Source: Callorhinus ursinus
Lineage: Eukaryota > Chordata > Mammalia > Carnivora > Otariidae
Assembly (NCBI RefSeq): GCF_003265705.1
Contig: NW_020312902.1
Span: forward strand, 12,919,930-12,983,929
Reading direction: 5' to 3'
DNA: 64,000 nt
In this document: positions 10,500 through 23,362 of the stretch, in pieces
Position numbering within the stretch: position 1 is the first letter of the stretch
Layout of the letters: every line of letters starts with the position of its first letter
Notes under the pieces: model-generated
Told to the model about the DNA's origin: nothing
The model's database searches: none
The model's input: the letters and a program-made list of their open reading frames with translations, nothing else
Position numbers and translations under genes: made by a program

Positions 10500-12582
10500 G
10501 TCAAGAAATTTGACTTGCAAAGTGTCTGTGGAGCCATGTTGTGGCTAATAAATCTGTGCAGCTTCTGCTCACGTATGCTACCCTTAGGCAGAGCAAGGTG
10601 GCCCTAATTGTTTTTGTGTTTGCGCATATGCTCTCTACTCTATCCCAACATTTTTCAACTGTGCCCACAAATTCATATGTTTGTATTTTCAGATTGTACA
10701 CAGCAAAGTCACTTAGGTATAAACTGGGATTTAAAGAGGCAGATGAAATTGTGTCATCCTAAGAGCTGCACAGTTTATAACAGATGCTGAGAGCTAAACT
10801 TTCCAACCAAACAGCATCAGAAAATTAGTGAGAGCCACAAATATGACACCAATTACTTAAGCGAGCTTTCCAATTCCAAGAGTAAATTTCCTGTAGGAGA
10901 TGTTTAGGGATGTCACAGTGAAATCAATACTTAGCACCTTCTGAATTTTTAGCTCACCAAATCCTTCTTAATTTTAATTGAGGTCAAAAATATTTTCTTT
11001 GTCTAGTCTAGCTTTAACTGCACTGGGAGGGGGGCATATGTTTTAGAAAACTGTAAGGAAACATGATATGGACAAGAACTAAACACACAGCACGTGCCAG
11101 CCACCTCTCCTCACTCATCCTATGCACACAGAAATTTTTTAAAACTCTGTTTAAATTAAAGATTTTGTTTGCAAAATATCCTGATACCTTTAAATATTTA
11201 TGATGAGCACTTACAATATTAAGGGATTATTTGTCTCAATGCATTTTTCCCCCGGAAGGATGAGATCTTTGAAGGCTCTTAACAAAATGCTGTGATTCAG
11301 CCCCTCTCTGCCTCCACCTATTTGTCAAGTGAGCATGTAGTTAGAACCATGGCAAAGCAGGCATTATTTACTCAATAAACCTTAACAGCTTTATGGAAAA
11401 GCTCTAGATTCAGTTGTTATAAGAGGAAGGATGTTTATAGCATGACATCTTAGTGAAATCTGTCTTTGATGGACTTTGTTCTAACGGAATTCAAGTGTCC
11501 GTCTCCAACAAAGGACTATTTCTAAAATAATGTGGTCGTCAGTATAAACTGTCACTTTGTTTTCAAACTGTTTACGGAAGTGAGGAAGAGATTAAGGTAG
11601 TTTTTGCTTTAATTTTAGAGTGACTTCTATGTCATGGTAGGCTAGATTTTGGTAGTTCTTTGATTAAGACATTACAAACCCTTTTAGAGCACCCCTTTCA
11701 AAGTAAAAATTATACTCCTTTTGTAGGAACAATAGAGTCAGAAGAACATTAGGCCACAACAAAATGTACGCTCTTTTATCTTAAGCCAGCAGATGCTCAA
11801 TACAGAAATGATCCTCTCGATGTCTTTGTAAATGTCATCACAGGTACTACAGGCAAGTGCAGTCTTGCCCTAGCTGTGGGAAGACCAGTATATATTGTTC
11901 AGAGACCCAAGTCGGAGTAAGTTAAAAAGACTGAAGTCTAAAGAGATTTCTCTTGTCTTGGATCTTAAAACTTATACCAGTCCCCTGTCTGAACAGTTGT
12001 CAAATCTAGAATCACAGTCCGTATCTCTATGCTAGGTCACCTTGTCCTTATTCTGGAATCTGTGTCTAATTCTTATTTTTTTCATTGCACAGAACAGGGG
12101 CTCCGTCTTTAAGTGGAAGTAGATAAAGTGTTGAGGCATCCTAACCTTGCTAACAAATTCTATCCTCTTCCGTTATTAGTTACCTCCTTAAAACAAACTG
12201 AAGGTGGGAGGGTATTGTGAGTAACGGAAGAGTATCAGCAGGGAGAATTTGAATGTTGCAGAAAAGGGCAAGAAGTATGAGAAAGATGAGTGATCCCCCA
12301 AATAAAGCTAGGTGGCTAGTAGTAGATGCTTATTAGAACTTCATCATTTCACCCTTGCAATGAAAGAGAGACAAAGAATATCTAAACCTTAATGTTGGGG
12401 AAAATTCAAAAAGATACATTTTCAGTGATGAGTGTTGGGTTAATCATCTAATGGAAGAATTTTGACTCATATTATTAATGTTATACTTTGCTAGATAATA
12501 GAAAAATCTGAGTGTGAGCGTGATGCAGAAAATCTAGTTTTATCTCTTGCTAAGCAAATTTTTGTTACAAGTCTTCCTTACA
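10500..12582. other. No gene or repeat recognised
   Basis: Unique-looking AT-rich sequence. Short overlapping open frames near 10501-10790 occur on both strands and lack any supporting signal. Confidence 0.5.
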
Positions 12583-13160
12583 AATTCATTCATTATTCAT
12601 TCATTGAAGAACATTTTTATTGAGCACTCGCCATGTGCCAACTGTTATTCGGGACACTGGGAATCATAATAGTGAACAGAGAATTTCCTGCCTTCCATGA
12701 GTTTCTGGTTTTGTGGAGGAGAATAAAATAAACCCATATACAAATAGATTATTAAAAATTTTTGATACTGGTAAGTGCTGTGAAGGACCTCAAGTGTGAT
12801 TACTGATTATAGCATAACTGGAAATGAGGCAGGGGCAACGTAATGTTATGTGATCAGGGAATATCTGTCTGAGGACGTGATCTTGGTGGTAAGACTGATA
12901 AGATAAAAAGATGAAGTCTTGGGGAAGAGTGTTCTAGGCACATGGAACAGCAAAGGACTTCATACAGGAATAAGGTCAGTGTGTTTGGAGGTGAGAAAAA
13001 TGGCTAGTGTGGCTAGGCTATGATAGTATAGGAAGTGATCTGATAGAAACGTTGAGAGGCAGGTGGAAACCAAGGCAGAAAGGCCTTGTCTCCACAGTAA
13101 GGGTTGTAGATTTTATTCAAATTGTAGCTGAAACCCATTGGAGAATCTCACTTGCTCTTT
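12583..13160 (-). mobile_element. L2 LINE, antisense 3' region
   Basis: Starts with the reversed L2 terminus (attcattattcattcattg) and runs through landmarks of the family read in reverse: ctggtaagtgctgtgaagga, gaagagtgttctaggcac, ggaacagcaaagg and gtagattttattcaaattgt. Old and non-coding here. Confidence 0.8.
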
Positions 13161-13164
13161 AAAA

Positions 13165-13917
13165 AGAGCCCACTAGCAACTCTGTGGACAATAAATTATA
13201 GAGATCAAGATTTGAAGCAGGAAGATCATTTATAACACTATTTTTGAAGTCCAGGAGAGATAACCAGGACACAGACAAAGGTGATAGAAGAAATGGTGAA
13301 AAGCAGGCATATTCAAGATACATGTTGGAATTAAAGCCATTGGGAAATTCTGGGTTTGATGTGGAACGTGTGGGAAAAGAGGGGCAATCAAATATAACTT
13401 ACAGATTTTAGGTCTGCACAAAGCATCCGAGTGGGAAAGAAATATTACAAAGGAGAGATTGAAGGCCAGATGCCAAAGAAACTTGCTAAAAATCCCTTAG
13501 CTAGTTAATATTATAGCTGGGACTACTAGACCCCTCTGAGAACCTACTCCAGTCTACTTTCTGCCATGTCAGATGGATGATTTCTCTCTTTCTTTTCCTC
13601 CAGGTAGATGGAAAACTGATTCCAGTAGGGTAAGTGAATGCTGTATCTTCTCAGCAATCATTTCATTTTCTTCTCTTTCTCTTCCACTTCGTTCATGTTT
13701 TATTCAATTTCCTATATTAAAATTAATCATTTTATAGCATCCAACTGTGACAATGTAAGAACAGAAAGTATTTACCTTGTGACAAAATACTGACTGATCT
13801 TGATTAAATCGATACCATATAGCATCAGGGACATGGGAGTCTCATGTAGGGGGCTACTATATATAGTTATTTGCCCCAGAAGGATGAGAATGAAATCTCC
13901 CTTAAAAAATATATATA
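13165..13917. other. No gene recognised; contains a microexon-like segment
   Basis: Unique-looking sequence apart from the splice-flanked 26-nt segment at 13604-13629 listed separately. Confidence 0.45.
13604..13629 (+). other. Candidate 26-nt microexon (unproven)
   Basis: A strong pyrimidine tract (tttctctctttcttttcctc) is followed by CAG at 13601-13603, then 26 nt, then a consensus donor GTAAGT at 13630-13635. Frame 1 is open (VDGKLIPV). No neighbouring exons were identified and no protein is recognised, so this may be a chance pairing of splice-like motifs. The case rests only on both signals being good and very close together. Confidence 0.25.
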
Positions 13918-14082
13918 GGGGCGCCTGGGTGACTCAGCTGGTGAAGCAATCGGCTCTTAATTTCAGTTCAGGTCATGATCTCTGGGTTTTGAGATCCAGC
14001 CCTGCATCAGGCTAAGCACTTGGTGTGGAGCCTGCTTGAGATTCTCTCTCTCCTTTTCCCTCTGTCCCTCTCCCCTGCTTTG
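13918..14082 (+). mobile_element. CAN SINE, older subtype
   Basis: The head gcgcctgggtgactcagctg is followed by the ggagcctgcttgagattctc body typical of older carnivore SINE subtypes, then CT-rich sequence. The A-rich tail is short and decayed. No clean target duplication is visible. Confidence 0.9.
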
Positions 14083-14174
14083 AAAATTATACATAGATAT
14101 AGATATGCAACTTTAAAGTTGTTTACATTAATAAAACAGTTTTTATCATTAAAAACCTAAAATATATGAGTTTA

Positions 14175-14376
14175 GGGGCACCTGGGTGGCTCAGTTGGTT
14201 AAGCAACTGCTTTCAGCTCAGGTCATGATCCTGGAGTCCCTGGATCGAGTCCCGCATCAGGCTTCCTGCTCGGCAGGGAGTCTCCCTCTCCCTCCGACCC
14301 TCCCCCCCTCATGCTCTCTCTCTCTCATTCTGTCTATCAAATAAATAAATAAAATCTTTAAAAAAATAAATAAAAT
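14175..14376 (+). mobile_element. CAN SINE with 16-bp target-site duplication
   Basis: Head, CT-rich body and AATAAA-rich tail are present. AAAATATATGAGTTTA flanks it at 14159-14174 and 14377-14392, an exact 16-bp duplication, so the copy is complete and fairly recent. Confidence 0.95.
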
Positions 14377-14409
14377 AAAATATATGAGTTTAATATATAG
14401 CCATTATAT

Positions 14410-14920
14410 AATTTCCTTTCACCTTTACCGAGATATAATTGACATACAACATTGTTTAAATTTCAGGAGTATAATGTGATGCTTTTATACACATATATAT
14501 TGCAAAATAATTACCACAATAAGTTTAGTTAAAACCTCTATCACTTCTCATAATTACTGTGTGTGTATGTGTATGTGGTGAGAACATTTAAGTTCTACTC
14601 TCTTAGCAACTTTCAAGGATATAATACAGAATTGTCAGCTATTTACCATACTGCACATTAGTTGCCCAGAAGTTACTTGCATTATAACTGGAAGTTTGTA
14701 CGCTTTGGCCAACATTTCTCCATTTCCCCCATCTCCTTGCCACTGTAAACCACCATTCTACTCTCTATTTCCTTGGCTTTTTTAGATTCAATGTGTCAAT
14801 GAGATCATATGGTATTTGCCGTTCTCTGACTTATTTTACTTATCATTAATGCCTTCACAGTCCATTCTCTTACTGCAAATGTCAGGATTTCCTTCTTTTT
14901 AATGGCCAAATTATATACAC
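14410..14920 (-). mobile_element. Old L1M LINE, antisense 3' end
   Basis: Reverse-strand old L1 3' region. Landmarks are ccgagatataattgacatac, tatattgcaaaataattacc, actctcttagcaactttcaa, tataactggaagtttgtac, ccaccattctactctctatt and aatgagatcatatggtattt. It ends near the ORF2 C-terminal region. Sequence of the same region recurs at 40428-40757. Confidence 0.8.
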
Positions 14921-14950
14921 ACATACACACACACACACATATATATATGC
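14915..14950. repeat. CA/TA microsatellite
   Basis: tatatacacacatacacaca followed by cacacatatatatatg, at the edge of the L1M fragment. Confidence 0.85.
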
Positions 14951-15317
14951 TGATTAATATCATACACAATAAAATCTGCTCAACATAGTATTTTCATTAA
15001 TTAACTGTCTGATACATATATGATAATTTCCCACTACCCTTTGGTTGCTTTGTCTTTGATTATCTCTTCTCAGATGGACATGACTGTAAAATATTTTTCT
15101 TGGAAGAATAGAAAGGTAATTTAGTCTTTTCTCTCTCATGGTTTACCAAAACATTTTTTATTGTTATTGATGGATTGAAAAAGGTGTTTTTAGTTTCAAA
15201 ACTCATGCCTATTTTTAAGATTGTTATTAAACGTCTCCATATATGACTTACAAGATTTCAGGTCACTTCAAATGTTCTTATGAGTGACTAAAATTCATCT
15301 TCAAAATGATCATACTT

Positions 15318-15510
15318 GGGTCTCCTGGGTGGCTCAGTCATTAAGCGTCTGTCTTCGGCTCAGGTCATGATCCTAGGGTCCTAGGATCAAGCCCCAGATC
15401 AGGCTCCCTGCTCAGCAGGGAGCTTGCTTCTCCCTCTCCCACTCCCCCTGCTTATGTTCCCTCTCTGGCTGTGTCTCTCTTTGTCAAATAAATAAATAAA
15501 ATCTTTAAAA

Positions 15511-15549
<39 letters not shown>

Positions 15550-15551
15550 AG
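15318..15551 (+). mobile_element. CAN SINE with long (AAAT)n tail
   Basis: Full SINE body followed by an expanded AAAT microsatellite tail at about 15486-15549. TGATCATA is repeated at 15308-15315 and 15552-15559 as the target duplication. Tail expansion after insertion is common in SINEs. Confidence 0.93.
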
Positions 15552-15696
15552 TGATCATAGTTATTAACCAGTTTGTCAATGACACCATTGTTGTCATAAT
15601 ATATTATATATTTTATTTAATCTTCAGCTGTCAGTAATTTGCTTTAAATTAACAAGAAATGTAAGCCTTTTCCCAATGCATTTATATGATCTGCTC

Positions 15697-15904
15697 TTTT
15701 TTTATTTTATTTTTAAAGAGTTTTACTTATTTATTTGACAGAGAAAGAGACAGAGAGAGGGGGAACACAAGCAGGAGGTTGTGAGAGGGAGAAGGCAGGC
15801 TCCCCACTGAGCAGGGAGCCCAATGTGGGGCTTGATCCCAGGACCCAGGGATCATGACCTGAGCTGAAGGCAGACACTTAACGACTGAGCCACCCAGGTA
15901 CCGC
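15697..15904 (-). mobile_element. CAN SINE, antisense
   Basis: The T-rich tail complement (ttacttatttatttgacaga), purine-rich body and reversed head (ctgagccacccaggtacc) are all present. Imperfect duplications around atgatctgc and atgatctac flank it. Confidence 0.92.
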
Positions 15905-17482
15905 TTTATGATCTACGCTTCTTCATTAACTAGATTATCAAAGAGTTCGAGAGCCTATTCATTCATTAAAATATTCTGAACAATTTTTCTAACTGAAAAT
16001 ACGGTATACACAAATGCAATGCAAACGCATTTGAAATTGTCATTATGTAGTAATGAACCATATAATTGCATAATGAAATAATTGTTATGCTACATACATT
16101 AATTTACTGATGAATATATGGACATTTTGTAAAGGTACACTTGTGCTTCCAGATCTTTCTCTGTGTTGCTAGTGATGTTGTGGGCTTTTTTGCCTCATGT
16201 ACCAAAATTCTCTTCAGGACAAGATATGTCACATCAGCTTAGTGAAGCTCTCATGTGTCAGGATGCACAAAACTTGTGAATACATGCAAACATACTGACT
16301 TATATAGTATTTAGGTAGTTTCATGACTTATAAACACAACTGTTAATTATATTTCATGTGATTACAATAAAAAGTATTAAGTAAGTTCGGCTTCTAATTA
16401 TATGTTGTCTACCTTGTTGACGATGTGTTGTGATTATGAACTTTTGTTTTGATTGTCAGTGAAAGGTCAGTCTATCACTTACACGTTAACATGTCTGAAG
16501 ATTAGAAGAATGTTCCCCAGATTAGTTTCTGGCCTGTATATTTCAAATTTTGTTTCTCTTTGTGTATGTGCTTCTAGGGCCTGATATCAAAAAACATCAT
16601 GCGGTGACTATATAACCTCTGGCATCTGGTGCACTCTAATGTCACACCAGAGGAACTGGTATAATGGACAGTAGGAGTATTCCTGGAAGCCATTCTTACA
16701 TCCAGGCAACAGTGTGATCTAGCATGATATAATTAGCTGTAATGAAGCACGGGTGGCTGCAACCCTCATCGATGTATCCCACTAAACTAAAACTAATTGT
16801 GTCTTCGTCTCAACTTCCCTTGCTTAACTAGATCCCCAAAGGACTCATGAACACTCCAGAACCAACTGGTGGGAGGAGAAGGTAAAAGAGAGGGGAATCA
16901 GAGAGGAGAAAGACAGTGGTCTTAACCTATTATGGTTAAAATATCTTATCTTTGCAGATTTTATAAAAGAAGTATATGATCATGTAAATATGTGCCTAGT
17001 TCCCCTCCCAGGGTCTTGAAAAGAGTCCATGCAGTCAAAGACTCGCTTAAGCTCCACTGGCTTCATGAGAAATTTAACTCTACTTGTCTCAGCCACAATA
17101 CTGAGAGCAAACACCTAGTGTTCTCAGACATAGAGCACATGCTTCCCAGCCCCTCCCTTAGAAAAGGCCATTACCTTCTCACAAATGGCCACAGGCTCTA
17201 GAACCTGCAATAGCCTCTCTCAATCCAAACTTGCCTCCCAAGTTCCATTTCACTGCTACTAACATGACCATTCCAGGTCCTCAACTTAGAGACACTCAGA
17301 AACCCACAAAGGCTACATGTGTGTGTTTTCTATCTCTCGTCCACATGCATTCTCAAAGTTTGTAAGTATGATAGCTACTAAGGACTCTTTTATGACATTT
17401 GGAAAAAAAGACCATTAAGAAGGCTATTAACTCATTGAACACATTTTCAGGACATTTTAAGTTGGTCTATATTGGAAAAATA
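15905..17482. other. No gene or repeat recognised
   Basis: AT-rich sequence with no supported frame, RNA gene or repeat. Confidence 0.5.
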
Positions 17483-17492
17483 TGCTATTCAG

Positions 17493-17638
17493 GTTTTTTT
17501 AAAGATTTTATTTATTTATTTGACAGAGAAAGAAAGCATGAGAGAGAGCACAAGCAGGGGGAGTCAGAGAGGGAGGAGCAGCATGTGGGGCTCCCCTGAG
17601 CCAAAGGCAGACGCTTATCCGATGCACCCAGGTGCCCC
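17493..17638 (-). mobile_element. CAN SINE, antisense, slightly shortened
   Basis: Reversed SINE with the T-rich tail complement and the head ending ccaggtgcccc. TGCTATTCAG at 17483-17492 and 17639-17648 is the exact target duplication. The body is shorter than in other copies because of internal deletions. Confidence 0.93.
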
Positions 17639-17699
17639 TGCTATTCAGTTTTTTCAACAATGGTAAAGTATGGTACATTATAAATTGCACTTAGACTTC

Positions 17700-18690
17700 C
17701 CCTTTCTTATAAACCTGTGTTTGTCAAAAGACACCATTAAAAAAACAAAAAGGCAAGCCACATGCTGGGAAAAAATATTCACAATAAACATACCTGATAA
17801 AGCACATGTATCCAAAATAGATGAAGACTATTAAAACTCAATAATAAGAATACAAACAACCCAATTGTTTAAAAGGAGAAAAAACATATTTGAACAAACA
17901 CTTAACAAAAGCAGGTATACAAATGGCCAATCAGCACATTAAAAAGACCAGCCAACTGGGAACTGCTAATTACAACCACAATGAGTTACTATACATACTT
18001 CCTAGAGTGGCTAACAGTAAAAATGATAATCAATGCCAAACATTGGCAAGGATGTGGAGTAACTAGGAACTAGGACTCTCATATATTGTCACTGAGTGTG
18101 TAAAAGGATATAAACACTTTGGTTAAAAAATATCTGGCAGTTCCCTATATACCTAAGCATGTCTATCCTATGGCCCAGCCATTCTCCTTCTAGGTATGTC
18201 CACACCAAGACTTTCACAAGGACCTTCAAACAAAACAAAACAAAACCACCTTTGAAAATAACCAAAAGCTGCAAACAATCCAAATGCCTATCAGTGAGCA
18301 GAAACAAAGTATGATACATAATTGGTTACAATTCAGCAATAAAAATCAATCAACTAATGATTCCTGCAATAACATGCATGAATCTGTTAAGCCAGTTTGT
18401 TGAGTGAATGAAGCCAGACACAAGAGTTGGCACACTAAGCTTCCATCTAAAGGAAGTTTAAGAATAGGCAGAATACTCAATTATGATAGAAATCAGAACA
18501 GTGGTTGTTATGGAAGTGGTGGGTAGCAGTTGACTGAAAATGTGCATGAGGGAACTTTTGGGTGTGACAGGTATTTATTGTATTTTGATTTGGGTGGTGG
18601 TCACAATGATGTATACATTTGTCACAACTTAAACTAAATGCCTAAGATCTGTGCTTTTTATTACAGATACAGTAATGCCTTAATACAGAA
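17700..18690 (+). mobile_element. Old L1M LINE: ORF2 C-terminal remnant plus 3' UTR
   Basis: Sense-strand old L1. ORF2-end landmarks include caaaagacaccattaaaaaa, caatgagttactata, ggcaaggatgtggagtaact, tggcccagccattctccttc, tcagcaataaaaatcaatc and gaatgaagccagacacaag. The 3' UTR shows gaacttttgggtgtgac and ggtggtcacaatgatgtata. The reading frame is destroyed by many stops and indels, so it is not a gene. It is clearly older than the L1 family at 32-40 kb. Confidence 0.85.
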
Positions 18691-18699
18691 CAAATGCAT

Positions 18700-19344
18700 C
18701 TGGGGAGGTCTTAGTCTCCTTGCATTCACCAACAAATGCATTGATGTCTTTGAGATAGGACTCTGCTAGTAAGAGGAAAGACTTCAGTTTACATTTTCAG
18801 AAGCACAAAAATAGTAGGAAGTTTAGTATTTATTTTACAAGCTTGAATTTATAATGGTAAAATATTAGTCCTCTAAACTATGATATTTAGAGTGACACCT
18901 ATCAACAATCCTTCAGTTCTGTTCTACTAGATTTTCTAATCTTCAAGGGGAAAAAAGGGAATAAATAACCACTAGGACACAGCATTATGAATCAGGACCT
19001 CATTATCTCTCCAGAAGGGATATCATGGAAAAGAACAAAAAAGAGAAAATGGCAGAGAAAAATTCACATCTTTAAAAATGTCACAAAAGACTAAAATACT
19101 CTTAAAGCCCTACACAGCTATCTTACCTCAACAGCCAGGATTACTTTAATCAGAGGATTTCCTACTTTGTCATTATTATGAAGAATATATTAATGGAGGG
19201 GTCTCTGAGTTGCTAATCATATCCTCATTCCTTAAGAGATTTTACTTTTTATGAAATTGTCTTTATTTCTAGAAAAGCTGTACCAGAGAATGCCATTTAC
19301 AAATGCAAGTAAAATCAGACCTGCCCCTATAAAAATGGGAATTG
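18700..19344. other. No gene or repeat recognised
   Basis: Nothing supportable on either strand. Confidence 0.45.
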
Positions 19345-19354
19345 ATGAGCTCTA

Positions 19355-19564
19355 ATTTTAAAGATTTATTTGTTTATTTTGAGGGGGGCGGAGAGAGAGA
19401 GCTCAGCACAGGAGCAGGGGAAGGGGCAGAGGGAGAGAATTTCCAGCAGACTCCCCAACAGAGTGTGGAGCCTGACACAGGGCTCAATCTCACAACCCTA
19501 AGATCACAACCTGAGCCAAAACCAACAGTCAGACGCTCAACCGACTGAGTCACCCACGCACCCC
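19355..19564 (-). mobile_element. CAN SINE, antisense
   Basis: Reversed SINE of an older subtype, ending gtcacccacgcacccc. ATGAGCTCTA at 19345-19354 and 19565-19574 is the target duplication. Confidence 0.93.
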
Positions 19565-20642
19565 ATGAGCTCTATGTTTTAAAATTCCTCTCTGGACAGA
19601 AAAATCTAACTGAAATTAGTGATTCAGGCCTTGGCTTGGAAGCTGTTAACAAAACCATGAAAGAATAGAAGACTGTTAACACTGATGTTTAGGGAAGCAA
19701 CTCTAAGTTGCTTTTATATTTGTTAGATTGATTAAAAAAATAAAAAGGTTGGCATATATTTCCATATCTATTTCCAGAGAATTTCAGATCAATTTAAATT
19801 TATTTTATATTTTGCAAACATAAATTATATTTCTCTCTGACCACTAACCGAGAAACACAAAAATCTTGGTTTGTTTAATAGACAAAGACAACTGAAACCA
19901 GATCAGTGATTTATAAACTCCAGATTAAAAATTGTTACAAAAAGTCTCTTAAAATATTTATGAAAAAAAACTCTACATTCATCTGAGTTATTAATCAATA
20001 TTTGTCATAAGAAGTTGATTTTACTAGCCAAAACTTTGGAAATAATTAGATTTCCATAATGTCATTGTCCAGTTCTGAGCTCAAACATATAGGAAAGACT
20101 GCTTAGTCCTAAAAAATGGGAGCATAGTTAAAGGCACTTTCTTCTTCTATAAATATATTTCATAAATAAATCTCAATAAATCTTTAAAATAAAATAAAAC
20201 AGACAGTGGGGAGGAGACTTACATTTATATTCTCTAAATGGGGATATTTGTGCATATTTTATTTATACTTATTTTGCAAATTATCTTTCATTTAAGATCA
20301 TCATGTTTGCTTTTCCCAGAAAATTCAAAGTGGGCAGCAAACAAGAAAGCTTAAGACCTGATTTAATAGGGTGATTTAATATAAAATTTTTATGAAGCAT
20401 CTACTAGACAAAAAGAAAAAAAAGAATACTGACATTAGTGGAAAATATTAAATGATTCAAGATTATGCAAAATATCTCCTATATTCTTTTAAATCTTGTA
20501 AGTTAGATTCTTTTTAGTCATAGGATTCTGTAAAGAAATCACTTAAACAGCAACAACAAACAGCAACAAAGACACCGTTGGTGTTGGTATTTAAGTATAA
20601 CAGCTCCTGATGTGCTGGAAACACAGATTCCCAAGACTCTCA
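19565..20642. other. No gene or repeat recognised
   Basis: AT-rich. An A-rich AAATAA patch at about 20158-20202 is low-complexity. Nothing else is supported. Confidence 0.45.
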
Positions 20643-20936
20643 CCTGTGATAGATGGGGCTGCAGTAGCACTGAGAGGTGAAGGACTTGCTTCCATAGTAA
20701 TTTGGGTATGTAAACACCGTGAGGACACCAATAGTTATAAGGATCGTGGAGAACACTGACTTCATTCCAAAAGCAGTTGCTTTGGAAGTCTTAAAAACAA
20801 AGTGGTAAGCCACAAAAGGCAGAAGGTGTCCACAGTGGTGTTTAAAGAGATCCTTATGTCCTCCAGAAAGAGGGCAGATCGGGCTGAAATTCAAGCGCAG
20901 GACACCATGGTAAAGGTGGCAGTGTTGCACAAAGAC
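20643..20936 (-). other. Candidate exon with one hydrophobic segment (unproven)
   Basis: On the minus strand an open frame of 96 codons (20640-20930) runs across a consensus donor, CACAG|GTGAGA, at the plus-strand position ctctcac|ctgtg near 20642. An internal ATG at about 20775 begins MKSVFSTILITIGVLTVFT, a basic-hydrophobic stretch like a signal anchor, followed by a Cys-containing tail (SQCYCSPIY). A weak acceptor (atatgcttag) lies at the far side. No protein family is recognised. Coding status is speculative. Confidence 0.25.
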
Positions 20937-20939
20937 TAA

Positions 20940-21770
20940 GCATATAATCTTAACAGGACTCTTATGTTAAAGTTAGAGCTCTTAGTGTAGGTCACAGTAC
21001 CCGAGGTCTGAGTTGAGGACACTGGAGTGACAAACCTGAGCATCTTGAATCCTACCTAGATGGTTCTGAACACAGGGAACTGGCAGAAGCAACCTTCATC
21101 TTCTTGCCCGCAGAAAACAGCCTTATTTCACCTGGAAGGTTTGCAAAAGACCACACTTGAAGCAGCTTGCTTTCAAGATGATGCTTATTCTATGCTGACA
21201 CTACTCAAGGCCCTCAGATCAATAATTGTGGACAGGTTTCAGCATAATCTGAACAGGAAATTATAGTCCCTACTTGGAGCAAAAATCGCTTGCTCTCCAA
21301 AAGCACTGAAGAACCTGGCTGGTGTAGACAGGAAGGAACCAGAGGGACATGTGGGAGTGATTGAGGGTAAAGAGGGGAGAGTATTACATGGGAGCATTCT
21401 TCCGTGACTTGGGATTTCATGTCATAGCAAAGACACCTGGAGCCTATCTTAATGTGCTGTGGGAATGTTGGCTCATACAGTAAATGAGTAGAGATTCTGA
21501 AACAGCCTTGGCAGAGTATGAGGAACGAAGGGGCAGAAAGCATAGGGAGGTGGGATTAGAATGGATTACCATTACCCAAAAACAGAGAAACAAACACTTG
21601 GCAAAATTTTCTAGAACACTGATGTTCGTACCTATTCTCACTCACTGAAAGAAATCCAAAGAAGATTTTTGCTTTTAGGAAAAAAGCTGTTACCGTACTA
21701 ATATAGTTTTCTCATCAAAAAGAAATAGTATAACATGAACTTTCAGAAAGTGGAGATACCTATATATAAA
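20940..21770. other. No gene or repeat recognised
   Basis: Contains overlapping short frames on both strands (up to 109 codons on the minus strand near 21214-21543) without codon or splice support. Confidence 0.45.
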
Positions 21771-22178
21771 AGGCAATTTATTATAGAAATTGGTTCTTGT
21801 GATTTGAGAGGCCAAAATGTCCCATACTGCAATTAGCAAACTGGAAAACCAGGAAAGCTGGTGGTAAAATTCAGTCTGAGTTCAAAGGCCCGAGAACCAG
21901 AAGCTCTGCTATCCCAGAGCAGGAAAAGGTGAACATCTCAGATCAAGAGGGAACAGAGAATTAGCCCTTCTTTTGCCTTCTCACTCCATTTGGGCTCTCA
22001 GAACAAAGTGGATGATGCCCACTCATTTTGGTTTGGGTGGATCTTTACTCAATCTACTGAATCAAATGCTCGTCTCTTCCAGAAACACCATTACAGACAC
22101 ACACAGAAATAATGTGTTGCCAACTATCTGTGCATCCCTCAGCCAAATCAACATGACACATAAAATTAGCCACCACAG
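21771..22178 (-). mobile_element. MLT2-like (ERVL) LTR, antisense
   Basis: Read in reverse, it begins tggctaattttatgtgtca and continues through decayed forms of the family phrases for a 'gtgtgtctgtaatggtgttt' segment, 'gagtaaag', and 'ccaccagctttcctgg'. It closes with an ataaattgcc tail. This order fits ERVL LTRs of the MLT2 type. Solo LTR, old, no internal coding region. Confidence 0.6.
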
Positions 22179-23362
22179 TGGGGAAACACAGGCATCTAAC
22201 ATGGAAGATTTTAACAGGTTGTGCATCTAGAATGTGTAAGAATTTAATGGGTAGAGAGGAGAGGAGAATAGTCTAGTTGTTTCTCTCTTGCTTGGAGGCA
22301 CAACAGAACAAACTCCACAATTCCAACATGGTTGTCATAAGTGATACAATTGATTAGTTCTTAAGTTAGAGAGCTAAGTTTGGACCAAATTAGAAAGTGG
22401 TGGTGGTGGTTTTAGAAATTTACTCTCAAGCCGAAATAAATCTATCAAAGATTTTGGGGCAAGGAACAACATTAGCAGAATGTTTGGGAAGATTCATTTG
22501 GCAATGATATATATTGAAAGGGTAGATCTTAGAGATAGGAAGAGTATAAAGTTAGCTTTTGGAAAAGTCCAGGCTTGAGGCATCCAGATCCTGAATTAGA
22601 ATCGAAAGTGTGAAAAATAGAAAAAAAAATTAAACCATACATTCATTTTAAATAAACTAGTCTCCAATGGGCTATAACCATATTTCAGACATGGTGCAAG
22701 CTACTAAGGTACTGTAAGCTGTGCCCCAGATTTCACACAGATAAATCTATTTGTATCTAGATGCAGTTGTTTATATTGAGAGGTAATTTTTTTAAGTGTA
22801 TTTAGTGAGCTTTTATCCCTCAATGTGTGAAACAATCCTTCAAATTATATTTAGTGGTAAATGCATTATGACATTTACCCCTAATTCCCCGGCATTCATT
22901 CTCTAAGCTTGAGGTAAATCCAACAGTGTCCTTCAATGCTCAGGTCTGGAGATTTGGGATCCACTTAGAGACTGGAAATTCATGAAACATTTGCTTTCCA
23001 TGCTCATGGTAGTATATCAAGCAATTTTAAAGATCACCTTTCTGAAAGGTGTATCACTCTTAACATAAAGAAGCACCAAATAAGTGAAAACATACTAGCT
23101 CCAGGTTTTGAGAGTTCCTAAATTGCTCTGATTTTTTAGAGCAATTAATATTGAACCCAGACTACAAATGTTTGATAGGGGGTAAGTGAATAGGCCAACT
23201 GATAAAACGCAAGATAAGAAAACAAAGTATTACAGAATGGATGACCATGTGTTTTTAAGCCATGCCTTCCTTAAAACAATAAAGCAATTTGTTGTCTCGG
23301 AGTGTTCTGTGGTTCATTTTGATGGCATGAAATCTATAGTAATTGACACTTACTGATTTCAG

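Noticed and set aside
21214..21543. 109-codon minus-strand frame
   Set aside because: Shadowed by other frames and lacks splice signals. Composition is ordinary.
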